Shown here in pieces: positions 1 through 9,524 of a DNA stretch of 64,000 bases. The translations under genes and the position numbers were made by a program. The notes beneath the pieces were generated by a model, which saw only the letters and a program-made list of their open reading frames with translations, had not been told where the DNA came from and searched no databases. Each line of letters begins with the position of its first letter. The stretch's first letter is position 1. Origin of the DNA: Agapanthus africanus (Eukaryota > Streptophyta > Magnoliopsida > Asparagales > Amaryllidaceae); the NCBI GenBank assembly GCA_030015575.1, contig CM057350.1, positions 522,342,959-522,406,958 of the forward strand. The letters run 5' to 3'.

Positions 1-690
1 AGCCACTCTGCCATCCAGGTCACCTTGGAAGCCTGGAATGATAACCGTCTCCTAAAGGAGGCTGCTGTTATCATATCCCTAGAACATCCACTTATGTTCT
101 AAAACTGCTTCCGACTGTTTCTCCAGGATTGGATCAATATCAACTTATTGCACCTACTGCAAGAACAACATCTGGTGTGAACTTGATATTTCATGATTGA
201 CTCAATTGCCTAAGCAAGTGATCTGTCAATCATGCGCGTCCCTCTCCCCTTTAGTCTGTAAGACACCTTTAGAGAGGGTGACTCCATCACCTGCAGGTAC
301 ACTACCGTGCCAGGAGTCGTCCATTCTAAATACTCTTAGAATGCTGTCTAAGTACCCTGATTGGGAAACCACCCAAATCTAGATCTAAAACCATAGATCT
401 AGTAACCAGAATGTACGATATAATATCCAAGTCCTATGTGGAGAAACCACTGTGTGACGACCAAAGTATAACCGATCATAGTATAGGAATATCACTTCCT
501 ACTTTGTGTATGTCATCAAATACCAGGACATCACACCCTACCACCTTCTTAACAGATCCATCCCCCATTCTGATGAAGTCAAACCTATGACTGTCACATC
601 AGAAATAGATGATCTATCTCCGCTGTATCTGCTTTAGTCTATAAATAAACATAAGTCTGATGTCCACCAGTGCTTCCGCTGCTCCCACTG
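1..690 (-). pseudogene. Copia RT to RNase H remnant of element G
   Basis: Read on the minus strand, this matches 31700-32290 of the intact Copia copy, for example the stretch around 250-330 against 31850-31910. It covers the end of reverse transcriptase and the linker to RNase H. Indels and stops remove the frame, and no catalytic motif is legible. The match continues at 4674, on the far side of solo LTR F. Confidence 0.7.
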
Positions 691-695
691 ACTAC
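691..695. repeat. Left target-site duplication of solo LTR F
   Basis: ACTAC lies directly before the LTR terminus TGTTCC at 696 and recurs at 4669-4673 directly after GGAACA. A 5-bp duplication is standard for LTR retrotransposon integration. Confidence 0.9.
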
Positions 696-1539
696 TGTTC
701 CCCTCCGAAAGACGGTGCGACGTGGACGTCTTGCCTGAGATTCGGGGCAGATGCTAATTGGTGCTATCCGTCTACCTCTCCGAAGGTGCCAAGTTGATTT
801 ATGGTGCCATATATCGAAGGTTTAGACGGATGCGTCCGATGTAGCAGACTTCGTCAGATTCCCCCTCGTTTGAGGGGTTTTTGATTGTGGGGACGCTCTT
901 CCCTGCAGGCGCAAGCCCCTGCAGTTAATTACGCTGCCGCATTGCGGTAACAACTTTCTCCTTCTCCAGATGGTCACTTCGTGTCGTGTGTGTTTGTTTT
1001 ATTTTTGGTTGCCCGTGGATTGTATACGGAGACTGAGTTATGTCGTCGCCCGTAGGGCGTGGACTAGTCCAAATCCGTATTATCTTAAATTTGGGTTTGG
1101 GGGTTTGGTTTGAGGATACGTTAGCCATATTTGAGGCTAAGATCAACTCAAACGTTTGTTAAGGATACATTAGTCTAATTTGAGACTAAGATCAACTTAA
1201 CGGGATCGTTCAGATCCGACAAAAGAGCATTTGGGCTATGTTGTTCCATTTTATGGACATAGTGGTCCATTGCATGTATGGCCGTTGGGACCCATCACCT
1301 CTCTGACGACGTTGAAGGATTACAACGACAGATGTCAGAGGAGTTCAGAGATGTACCCTTGAACCAAAGTTGCTTAGGGGATCTATAGTCCAATTTGGGA
1401 CTAAAGTCTGTTTGAAGGTTTAAGGATACGTTAGCCGTATTTGAGGCTAAGATCAACTTAAACGGTTGTTAAGGATACGTTAGTCCAGTTTGGGACTAAG
1501 ATCGACTTAACGGGATCATTTAGATCCTACAAAAGAGCA

Positions 1540-1890
1540 TTTGGGGGCTCTATTGTTCCAGTTTGGGGACATGGTGGTCCATTGCCAGTTTAGGGACATG
1601 GTGGTCCATCTCCAGTTTAGGGACATAGTGGTCCATTGCCAGTTTAGGGACATGGTGGTCCATCGCCAGTTTAGGGACGTGGTGGTCCATCGGTAGTTTA
1701 AGGACGCATAAGTCCATGGGTTTAAGGACCCCACAGTCTATATGGGTGTGTTTAAGGACACATTAGTCCGTTAGTTTAAGGACGCATAAGTCCGCGGGTT
1801 TAAGGACCCCACAGTCCGTATCTTGGTTTAAGGACGCATAAGTCCATGAGTTTAAGGACCCCACAGTTCGTGTTAATGTGTGGTTGTCGG
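1540..1890 (-). repeat. About 30-bp tandem array with GGAC-N6-GTCC cores
   Basis: About ten tandem units of roughly 25-31 bp each contain GGAC, six variable bases, then GTCC, for example GGACATGGTGGTCC, GGACGCATAAGTCC and GGACCCCACAGTCC. The units are separated by (C)CAGTTTAG or GGTTTAA. The 4-bp arms stay complementary while the loop varies. Upstream, 1120-1510 holds longer units with TTAGCC/GGCTAA or TTAGTC/GACTAA arms. The same unit occurs in the LTR of B (53440-53690) and in its 3' region (63766-63950). Confidence 0.85.
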
Positions 1891-2126
1891 GACCCGTCAC
1901 CTCTCTGAAGACGTTGAAGGATTACAACGACAAATATCAGAGGAGTTCAGAGATGTACCCTTGAACCAATGAGTTGGTTGAAAGAGCAGATGTGCTCAGT
2001 TCAAGATGATTTGAGGACTTATGGCCAGTTTGGGCTAAGTCCAACTATGTTTGAAATATTGGCCCTCTGTTGGTCCATTGAAGAAGAGGCTTTGCCTCTA
2101 AAAACTTAGCCAATTGGGCTAAAGCT

Positions 2127-2530
2127 AGTGTTAAACACTACAGACCAACAGTGTTGAACACTGGGAATAAGATTAGCAAATTAGTGTTAAACACTAAAAG
2201 ATAATCAGTGTTAGCAACAGGGCTTTCAAATTAGTGTTAACACAAAAGCAGATCGGTGTTAAACACCGGCAGCAGAGATTTCAAACTAGTGTTAAACATT
2301 AAAGCAAATCAGTGTTAAACACCGGGAACAGAGTTTTCCAATTAGTGTTAATCACTAAGAAAATCAGTGTTAAACACTGCAAATAGAGTTTTCCAAATTA
2401 GTGTTAAACACTAAGAAAATCAGTGTTAAACACTGCAAATAAAGTTTTCCAAATTAGTGTTAAACACTAAGAAAATCAGTGTTAAACACTGCAAATAGAG
2501 TTTTCCAATTAGTGTTAAACATAAGGAGGG
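2127..2530 (-). repeat. GTGTTAAACAC inverted-repeat array
   Basis: Tandem copies of AGTGTTAAACACT and CAGTGTTAAACACTG alternate, joined by short linkers such as AAGAAAATC and GCAAATAGAGTTTTCCAAATT. The first clear copy is 2127-2139. Arms are 6-7 bp around a single central A. Further single copies follow near 2590, 2755 and 2900, among the G-box pairs. Confidence 0.85.
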
Positions 2531-3187
2531 AGGGGTCACGTGCGGACACGTGAGAGCGCCCTGATTTCCCTTATTTTATTCTGCAGATCAGTGTTTAACA
2601 CTTTTAATTTCCTGGCCATCACGTGTGGGCACGTGATGGAGGTCCCCGCTCTGGTCTGTTAGAATGCCCATTAGGGGTCACGTGGTGACACGTGAGGGCG
2701 CCCTAAATATGGAGCCAGATCTCCTTTTGGTTTATCCTCAAATCTGCGAAAAAGTGTTAAACACTTTTCGTCTTTATTTTAGAGCATCACGTGTTAGCAC
2801 GTGATGGGGGTTTATGCATCGATAATTACAGTACTTGCTGAGGGGTCACGTGGGGACACGTGAGAGCGCCCAAAGCTTCTTTTCTTTTCTTTTGCCATTA
2901 AGTGTTAAACACTTTCATTTTTATTTTAGAGCATCACGTGTTGGCACGTGATGGGGATCTGTACGCCAATTGTTAAAGCATTTGCTGAGGGGTCACGTGA
3001 TAACACGTGAGAGCGCCTAAAGCTTTCATTTCCTTTGCTTTTTCTTTCTGCGTTTTGGGAGTCACGTGGGAGCACGTGAGGTGATGCTTCAAAGTTCTTT
3101 GCAGGAGATCTTTTCAAGGGTCACGTGGGGGCACGTGACCCTAATTCTTTTCATGAACAGAGATCTTTTAAGAATTGAATTCTCTGT

Positions 3188-3650
3188 AGGGTTAAACCCT
3201 AATTATGATTTTGGAGGAATTAAATTCCTATCGTGAAAGAATTAAATTCTTATTTAGGATAAAACCCTGATTTCTTTTCAAAGGAATTAAATTCCCAGAT
3301 ATGTAAAAGAATTAAATTCTTGATTAGGGTTAAACCCTAGTTTTGTTTTAGGAGAATTAAATTCTCAAAACTCAATTCCCCTTCTAAGTTTAGGATCTGC
3401 ATGGCAGGATCTCGACCCGATGAGAATTAAATTCTCAACTTATGGGGAGATGTGCTCTTTGCAGATCTTCAACCAAAAGAAGAACTAAGTTCTTTTTTGT
3501 ATAAGAGTTAAACTCTTGGATTTTTGAGAATTAAATTCTCTGTTTGAAGTTTTGATCCTTTTTCCCTTCTCACCTAGGGTTTTTCTTTGTTGAGAATTAA
3601 ATTCTCCTTTCTTTTCTTCTCTATTGAGAATTAAATTCTCCTCTCTCTGT
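3188..3650 (-). repeat. TTAAA-centred inverted repeats with changing arms
   Basis: A run of 11-16-bp inverted repeats keeps the centre TTAAA (or CTAAG) while the arms change together: AGGGTTAAACCCT (3188-3200), AGGAATTAAATTCCT (3215-3229), AAGAATTAAATTCTT (3237-3251), AGAACTAAGTTCT (3481-3493), AAGAGTTAAACTCTT (3503-3517), and several GAGAATTAAATTCTC copies to about 3640. Confidence 0.85.
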
Positions 3651-3694
3651 TCTTCTCTCTCCAAGGTCCATCCTTCTTCTCTTCTCTTGGCTCC

Positions 3695-3702
3695 TATTTA
3701 TA
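3695..3702 (-). promoter_or_regulatory. TATA box of solo LTR F
   Basis: The minus strand reads CTCCTATAAATAGGAG, a consensus-like plant TATA box inside the LTR. Transcription toward lower coordinates would start about 30 bp beyond it. Activity is not shown. Confidence 0.6.
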
Positions 3703-4673
3703 GGAGGTGGAAGAGAATAAATTTGTTTTGTGAATCTTTCATTGAAAGATTTTAATTGATTTCATGATTAATATGATCCTTTAGATCATTCAGTGAATTT
3801 TATTCACCGTTGGATTTAAATCCAAAGATATTATGTTTGTTATTTCGGTGAGATTTAGGGAGATCTTTCCTTATTTAAGATTTTTCCATAAATTGGTGAT
3901 TTTTAATCACCCTTGGATCATTAATCCAACGGTCCCCATAGTCCTTTTCCATTTGGAAAGATTTAGAAGCTTTTAGAGTTTAATTCTATTAAACTGTAAG
4001 GCTTTCGAAGCCAATCACGTGCTGACACGTGACCCTTGGTCACGTGTGAGCACGTGACCCCCAATTGAGTTCTCTTCTCAGCGTTCATTCACGCTTCAGT
4101 TGTAACCATCACGTGTCAACACGTGACCATTGGTCACGTGTGAGCACGTGACACCTCATTGAGGTATTTCCTTCAGCTGTTTGTTTACGCTTCAGTTTTA
4201 ACCATCACGTGTCAACACGTGACCATTGGTCACGTGTGAGCACGTGATTCCTGATTTTTAATCAGGGAACAGATTTTAGAATTTTAATTCTATTCATTAT
4301 TTTAGAGGCCTTAAAAGCCCATCACGTGTCTGCACGTGACCCATGGTCACGTGTGAGCACATGATGCCCCATTGGGGTCTTTTCTGAGTTTTTATTATAT
4401 TTTTTAACTCCTCCAGCGGGTTCTTAAAAGTCCATCACGTATGACACGTAATTCCTCATAACTTTTGATCCCGGATGAATTACGAGGCCCATAATATATC
4501 AAATCGAAGGGTTTTTCGAGATGCTTCCAATACCATCAGAATTTAATAGTTCCTCCTTTGGGAACTTATCAAAATACGGGCCGGAAGATATTGGTTCGCA
4601 TTTCCTTAAGTGTATCGCTTCCATTTGATACCTTGGACTCTTCTGCGCAGAAATTTTTAGAAGGAACAACTAC

Positions 4674-7050
4674 GACAACCCTCTGGCAGAGTCATATAGA
4701 CGTACACTTCTAAAGCTAGTTCAGAACGATGCTATACTCATCCTCCTGCCGGGTCTCACAGTCTGGAACAACAGCAATGGCAAGTCTGGGTAAACAAGAA
4801 CCTCCCTGCCACCGTCCCTGAGCATACCGAAGTACCTCTCGGGTGCCTGAGGTTACCCACTTTATCTGTGGAGTGGCCAATGGAATGTCAAACCAGATTG
4901 AATTTTTAGGTTCTTATCAAATCTTCAGTAATCGTTTGCGGTTCTGGAATCACTTCCAGTTCTACCATACTCCCACTACTGTTTTCTGAAAATATCCATT
5001 TTTGTTAAAACTGTGGCGAGTCTAGAACAATATCACTATTGATCTTCCAGATGGTAGAAAGTCAACCCTCGTCATAGCCCGGGTCAACCCACAAACAGCC
5101 ATTACAGAAACATGCCTTGAGTTATCCAGAGTCTGGTTTTAAGCATAAGCTGGACAACTCCCCATACCTTAACAATGTCAAGATATGAACTGTTCTATAT
5201 CCAATATAGAAACAGAGGCACTGATTTAATTGAACCAGATTCAAATCATGCAGCTGTCTCCAGTGCATGTCAACTAAATGGAAAGAGGTCGATCAGCGTT
5301 ACTCAACTTAGGAATACTTCCAATTATGAGTAACCTGAAAGATAAGCAAGTTCTCTTAACCACTACTATCAACTGAATACCATTCACAAGTATCTACATC
5401 TTCGATCACCTTGAAGAATCCCGATACTTGCAATATCTGGTTCTCTACTTTATTCATATACCTATAACTTCTCAAAACTTGGACCCTGTGTTTCTACGAA
5501 ACACCTGTCTAAGAACTAGAGAAGTCACAAGTAAACAGAATATAGTACGAGCACCTACCCCTATGTCCTAATGGACACTGGACAATATACAATACTCTGT
5601 ACAAGTCCATTGAGTCTAGTGACTCATTCACTGTGTGTCGTAGGTTGAAAACTGTATTTATGGTTAAGAAGAATTACACCGCTGTTAAATGCTCCTTACC
5701 TAACCATCCACTGATATAGGTAAATGTCATGGACATAATCTCAAAAAGGTATATCTCACTCTATAAAAATAGACGTACAGATATATCAATTTGAAACTGG
5801 TGCACAAGAACGGATATTCAAAACCAAATATTTGCCGACCGGCAAACAACCCAGGTGACTTCCTCAAATATCACTGATTACAACGAATCCCGATATAATG
5901 AGGATGATCACCCAATTCCCAATAACTTACTCCCACTCATCATCTGTAAAACCATACAGATGTGAGAATCATACCTGGTAAATACATGCCCTGGAGCAAG
6001 TGTCTAATTGGGAAATCAGTTTTCTTTTAACAGTATACAGTGAAACTGAAACATTGAAATGTTTCGATGGGGCATCCTGGTATTCCTAGTAATGCCTCTT
6101 CCATTATCCAGATTCACAACTGTAACCGTATAATTCTTTGCCATCTCTCCAAATCCCTTTATATGTCTTTAGTCATTACCTTCTGCACACCCCTTTAGGC
6201 CAAATGGTTTTCTTCCTTCCCTACCGTTCGGCACCAGCCTATGGTTTGGAAGAAGACTATCCAATAAGCATAATGGGTGTACTGTCCTAATCCTAGGAGC
6301 ACTCGCAATGCGAGAGAAGGTGAAGATAAAAGACAACCGAATGTACTTTATTCCTATTTCTCCTGAACCAGGATCCATCCCCGAACTGGAACAAGTTCCT
6401 TTCGAGTTCGTATATAACCAAACGATGGATTATCCAATAAGCATGGGATCTTCGTAGTGATACGGAGTGTCCTGGAGAAATACAAAGGTGATTTAGGATT
6501 GGCGAAGAAATACTTGGTTTGGTCATGAATAGCAGTCGCAATTTACTTTGCCCTCTTACTAATCTCTTTCTTTGTCTTAACTTAATACCTTCTGTACACC
6601 ATTTAGGCTAATTGGCTTTCTTCATTCCCTACCGGTCGGCACCTGCCTATGGTTTGGAAGAAGACTATCCAATTTGCGTAATAGGTGTACTATCTCCTAA
6701 ACCAAGGAGTACTCGTAATGAGAGAAGGTGAAAGGAAAAGACAACTGAATAGTCCTATTCGTTTTCTCCAGAACCAGAAACCATCCTCGAATTCCTTCGA
6801 GTTCGTATATAACCATACGATGGTTTTGTCCAATGGAAGTGGACGTTCATAGTAATACGGGGTGTCCTGGAGAAAAGGGTAAAAGTAGGAGTGGCAATGA
6901 GGTCTGCAACTCTGACAATCCAAAAGCCAGTGTTAAGAAGGTTCGGTCAACTTGGTCACTGAGTCATAGTCTAGGGTCGGGTCAATGGTCGCTGCCAAAG
7001 AGAGAGAGAAAAGAAACACTCAGCGTGCACTCTAACCTAGATCAGAATGG
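4674..7050 (-). pseudogene. Copia RT, integrase and gag remnant of element G
   Basis: The minus strand is collinear with the intact Copia copy: 4674-4730 with about 32290-32350, 4900-5100 with 32830-33060, 5340-5480 with the integrase region near 33340-33450, and 5800-5970 with 33830-34170. The product would have been the Copia polyprotein, but frameshifts, stops and several hundred bases of deletion leave no usable frame. The gag portion carries a 409-bp tandem duplication. Short open frames here on either strand are chance. Confidence 0.7.
6130..6880 (-). repeat. 409-bp tandem duplication in gag remnant
   Basis: Landmarks recur with a 409-bp shift: ACCTTCTG at 6178 and 6587, GAAGAAGACTATCCAAT at 6249 and 6658. 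The intact Copia copy has no such duplication, so it is private to this older lineage. The copies have diverged clearly. Confidence 0.75.
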
Positions 7051-7619
7051 TTATCACTTTATCTAATCTGGAAACCTCCCAATGTAACGTCAAATTCTTC
7101 CCCAAACCTGAAAGAAGAATTAGCCGGGATCACCCGAGGAGTAAACCAACTCATCAGTGGGAATCGGGATCCAACTATCATCGCATGATAACGTGACGGA
7201 ATCCGCTCACGTTATCATACTCCAGAAGGTATGCGCATATCTGGCAAGTTTCAGTTCTTTTGAAACTCCCGATGTGGATTTCTGCCCCATGCTCTTATGA
7301 CTTTGACTTTGGCCAACATATCATAAGTCACATGTCAAGTTCTACCCGTCATTCTCCTGGTTAATTTGAACCCATCCGTACCTACCCTTGACTTTGGCCA
7401 AAATGGCAGTACGACCGTCCCAAACCAACACATCTATCTATGCTGCATATGAATACCCAACAGCTACCAAACACTGTGCCTTGACTTTGGCCAACATACA
7501 CAGCTTGAATACTATTGACTATCCATATGAAACGACGGAGGGCTACGAATGGTTTCTGGCGAAAACCTTTAACGTAATGAACTTGATATCGTTGAAGGAA
7601 CTGATAGCTTTTTTTAAAA

Positions 7620-7905
7620 ATATAGTGACGAAAACCTTTGCTAAAGAGGTCACTCCCGGTGAAGGGATCTCGGCTCTTTCCCCGTAGAATGAGGTGCAGG
7701 ATATTCCAACTGAATACCACGATGCAAAGCAAAAGTAATCGGCTATAGTGAAGTTATTGCCCTGACGTAAACTTCTGTCCAAGGGGTCACTCCTGGTGAA
7801 GGGATCTCGGCCCTTGCCTCGTCGACTGAGGAGTAGGATATTCCAACTGAATACCACGATGCAAAACAAAAGAGAACGCCCTTGCAATAACAGCTTTTTG
7901 AAAAA
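7620..7905. repeat. 137-bp tandem duplication in leader
   Basis: The segment with GGATATTCCAACTGAATACC occurs at about 7699 and again at 7836, and the neighbouring GTCACTCCCGGTGAAGGG-like stretch is also repeated. It is absent from the intact Copia leader. Confidence 0.75.
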
Positions 7906-8117
7906 GTGTTCCAACAACATCAGAATAGGTTTGTTTATCTTGCATTGATCCGAATCAACGCAGTCCCATCAATTGATCACACCACAAAGAACGAAAATAT
8001 ACTGACGTACGTATATGCCATCCGCATTCGCCACTGGGTCCCGTCATCACCCGTTAGGTTAGCTAACTAACGACAGAGTGGGGACTGGACTAGCGCGGAT
8101 GAAAAACATATACAACA

Positions 8118-8151
8118 TCTATATATATATATATAGATATATATATATAAT
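8118..8151. repeat. AT microsatellite
   Basis: A run of alternating A and T broken by one AGA, within the Copia leader. Confidence 0.9.
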
Positions 8152-9045
8152 TTTCGCTCAAGGCATGATAAAATGCAACGGCACAGAAATGTACAGCATC
8201 ACAGAATAATACAGATATCTGGGATCCCCGGGTTTCACAGAGCCGCTACTGAAACCCGACGTTCCCCTGGTCATGTGGATAGCCTGTGCAATGAAAACCT
8301 AGACCCCTACGGGCGCGACAAGTTACCCGCCAAAACCTGAAGCGAGGCAGCCCCCTTCAGCAACGTGAATGGACCACCCAGCACTTCACGGAATCCGGTA
8401 ACTCGGGCACCCCTCCTGGGCCAACCTATACCCCCTACGAGTGCGGCGAATAGCCCGCTAATTCTAGAGTAAAGCCCCCTCCGTCTCAATGCCATGAGAT
8501 GCGGGCTTGTTGCCCTCTAGAACCCGGCTATCCGTGCACCCCTCCGTGGGGTAATCCTAGTACAGAAAGTAAAATATACATACAACGGGTACATCGACCG
8601 CAACCTGGTCATGCCCCAAAAGAATAATACAAACAGGCAGTAACGGCAGTCCACATGTCGGACGCTCGCCCCGCAATATCAAATGTACATGATACAACAA
8701 AAACTGTACTACCACTGCAATCAGGCTATCCCCACGACCAATCCGCAACATCACAGCAACACACAGAACATCAACATGAAGGTCACGTTCGCAAATCCGT
8801 CTAACCGGGCTATAGCAGTTAGACAGGATTTACCGATCAAGTGACATTCACGGTCGCAGTTATAAGGTAAATGCTGTGAACTAACATGTTTAAAATATCC
8901 GATCGAACAAATTTATCAAAGTGGGCCCCAAGCAGTACTGTAGCACTTACAGAAAATCTGGGCCCAAAAAGAATGTCCCAAAACCCCTATTTCCAACCCA
9001 ACAACCCACTGGAAAAATTTGGTGCGTTGACAAGTCAAAGCGGCG

Positions 9046-9086
9046 GCGGAACCGCGGCCAATGCGTGGGTTTGGCCGCGGTTCCGC
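9046..9086 (-). other. GC-rich leader hairpin, element G
   Basis: GCGGAACCGCGGCCAA (9046-9061) and its exact complement TTGGCCGCGGTTCCGC (9071-9086) flank a 9-nt loop. A hairpin of similar position and GC-rich arms, but different sequence, lies in the intact Copia leader at 36790-36873. It sits about 200 nt from the primer-binding site. Structured elements there often serve RNA packaging or dimerisation; that role is inference. Confidence 0.65.
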
Positions 9087-9179
9087 GGTGGAATGGTGAC
9101 ATCACGCCACCAAATTTTCTCAGAATTCTTATAATTTCCCACACGTGTCTCTGCAACAACCTGAAAAAATTTTAGAGCT

Positions 9180-9524
9180 GAAAAAATTTCGACAGAGAAC
9201 ACATGTGCACACGAAATACGGTTTTTGGGGATTTTTGTTCGATCGAGTTCTAAACATACTAGAGCAAGCTAGGCTAAGTTAATGGTGTGTCTCTGATACC
9301 AATGTAAGTCCGCGGGGGCGCCCCGGCCGTCGATCCGACGCCGGAAATGCGGAAACAAAAACTTTGAAAAACTATTGAACCGGCACCACCGCGCACTTAC
9401 ATTGGTATCAGAGACACGCCATTAACTTAGCCTAGCTTGCTCTAGTATGTTTAGAACTCGATCGAACAAAAATCCCCAAAAACCGTATTTCGTGTGCACA
9501 TGTGTTCTCTGTCGAAATTTTTTC
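9180..9524. repeat. 130-bp inverted repeat around a 99-bp LTR-like spacer
   Basis: Arms 9180-9309 and 9395-9524 are reverse complements with one mismatch (GGTGTG against GGCGTG). Each arm holds the Copia leader end, the primer-binding site and the LTR edge. The stretch between the two primer sites (9303-9401) begins TGTAAG and ends CTTACA, so it looks like a 99-bp LTR with a primer site pointing outward from each end. Confidence 0.92.
9291..9301 (-). other. Primer-binding site, element G
   Basis: The minus strand reads TGGTATCAGAG, matching the 3' end of initiator tRNA-Met, two bases from the LTR edge at 9303. The mirror copy is at 9403-9413 on the plus strand. Confidence 0.85.

Larger units (their letters stand above)
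2537..4363. promoter_or_regulatory. Array of paired G-boxes (CACGTG-N4-CACGTG)
   Basis: Seventeen pairs start at 2537, 2620, 2679, 2788, 2847, 2935, 2994, 3063, 3122, 4016, 4041, 4110, 4135, 4206, 4231, 4323 and 4348. In every pair the two hexamers start exactly 10 bp apart. Only the last pair is degenerate (CACGTG then CACATG). CACGTG is the G-box bound by plant bHLH and bZIP factors (established knowledge). A regulatory role in this LTR is inference. The array flanks the TATA box at 3695-3702 on both sides, so part lies upstream and part downstream of the likely start. Confidence 0.75.
696..4668 (-). mobile_element. Solo LTR F, Tat-type Gypsy, 3973 bp
   Basis: The termini TGTTCC and GGAACA are inverted copies of each other, and ACTAC flanks both sides. 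On the minus strand the last few hundred bases match the 3' end of the LTR of Gypsy element B (53400-54228), which is followed there by a primer-binding site; that sets the orientation. No internal domain is present, so this is a solo LTR, presumably left by LTR-LTR recombination. The bulk is a succession of short inverted-repeat arrays, listed separately, with a TATA box at 3695-3702. It interrupts the RT region of Copia element G. Confidence 0.92.
7051..9290 (-). other. Copia leader between gag and primer-binding site, element G
   Basis: This non-coding stretch matches the leader of the intact Copia copy (35108-37050), for example 8010-8090 with 36050-36140. It holds a 137-bp tandem duplication, an AT microsatellite and a strong GC-rich hairpin. 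I see no gene in it. Confidence 0.7.
1..9302 (-). mobile_element. Copia element G, decayed, interrupted by solo LTR F
   Basis: This is a Ty1/Copia element on the minus strand, recognised by collinear similarity with the better-preserved Copia element at 29211-38959. Positions 1-690 match its RT/RNase H region, 4674-7050 its RT, integrase and gag region, and 7051-9290 its long untranslated leader. It ends at a primer-binding site (9291-9301) and an LTR start TGTAAG at 9303. The 3' end lies left of the window. No reading frame longer than about 125 codons survives, so the copy is old and inactive. The 3973-bp solo LTR F splits it at 696-4668. That the two halves belong together is directly supported by the ACTAC duplication at both junctions. 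Confidence 0.85.

Noticed and set aside
9403..9413. Possible tRNA-Met fragment
   Set aside because: TGGTATCAGAG matches only the 3' end complement of the tRNA and is a primer-binding site; no cloverleaf is present.
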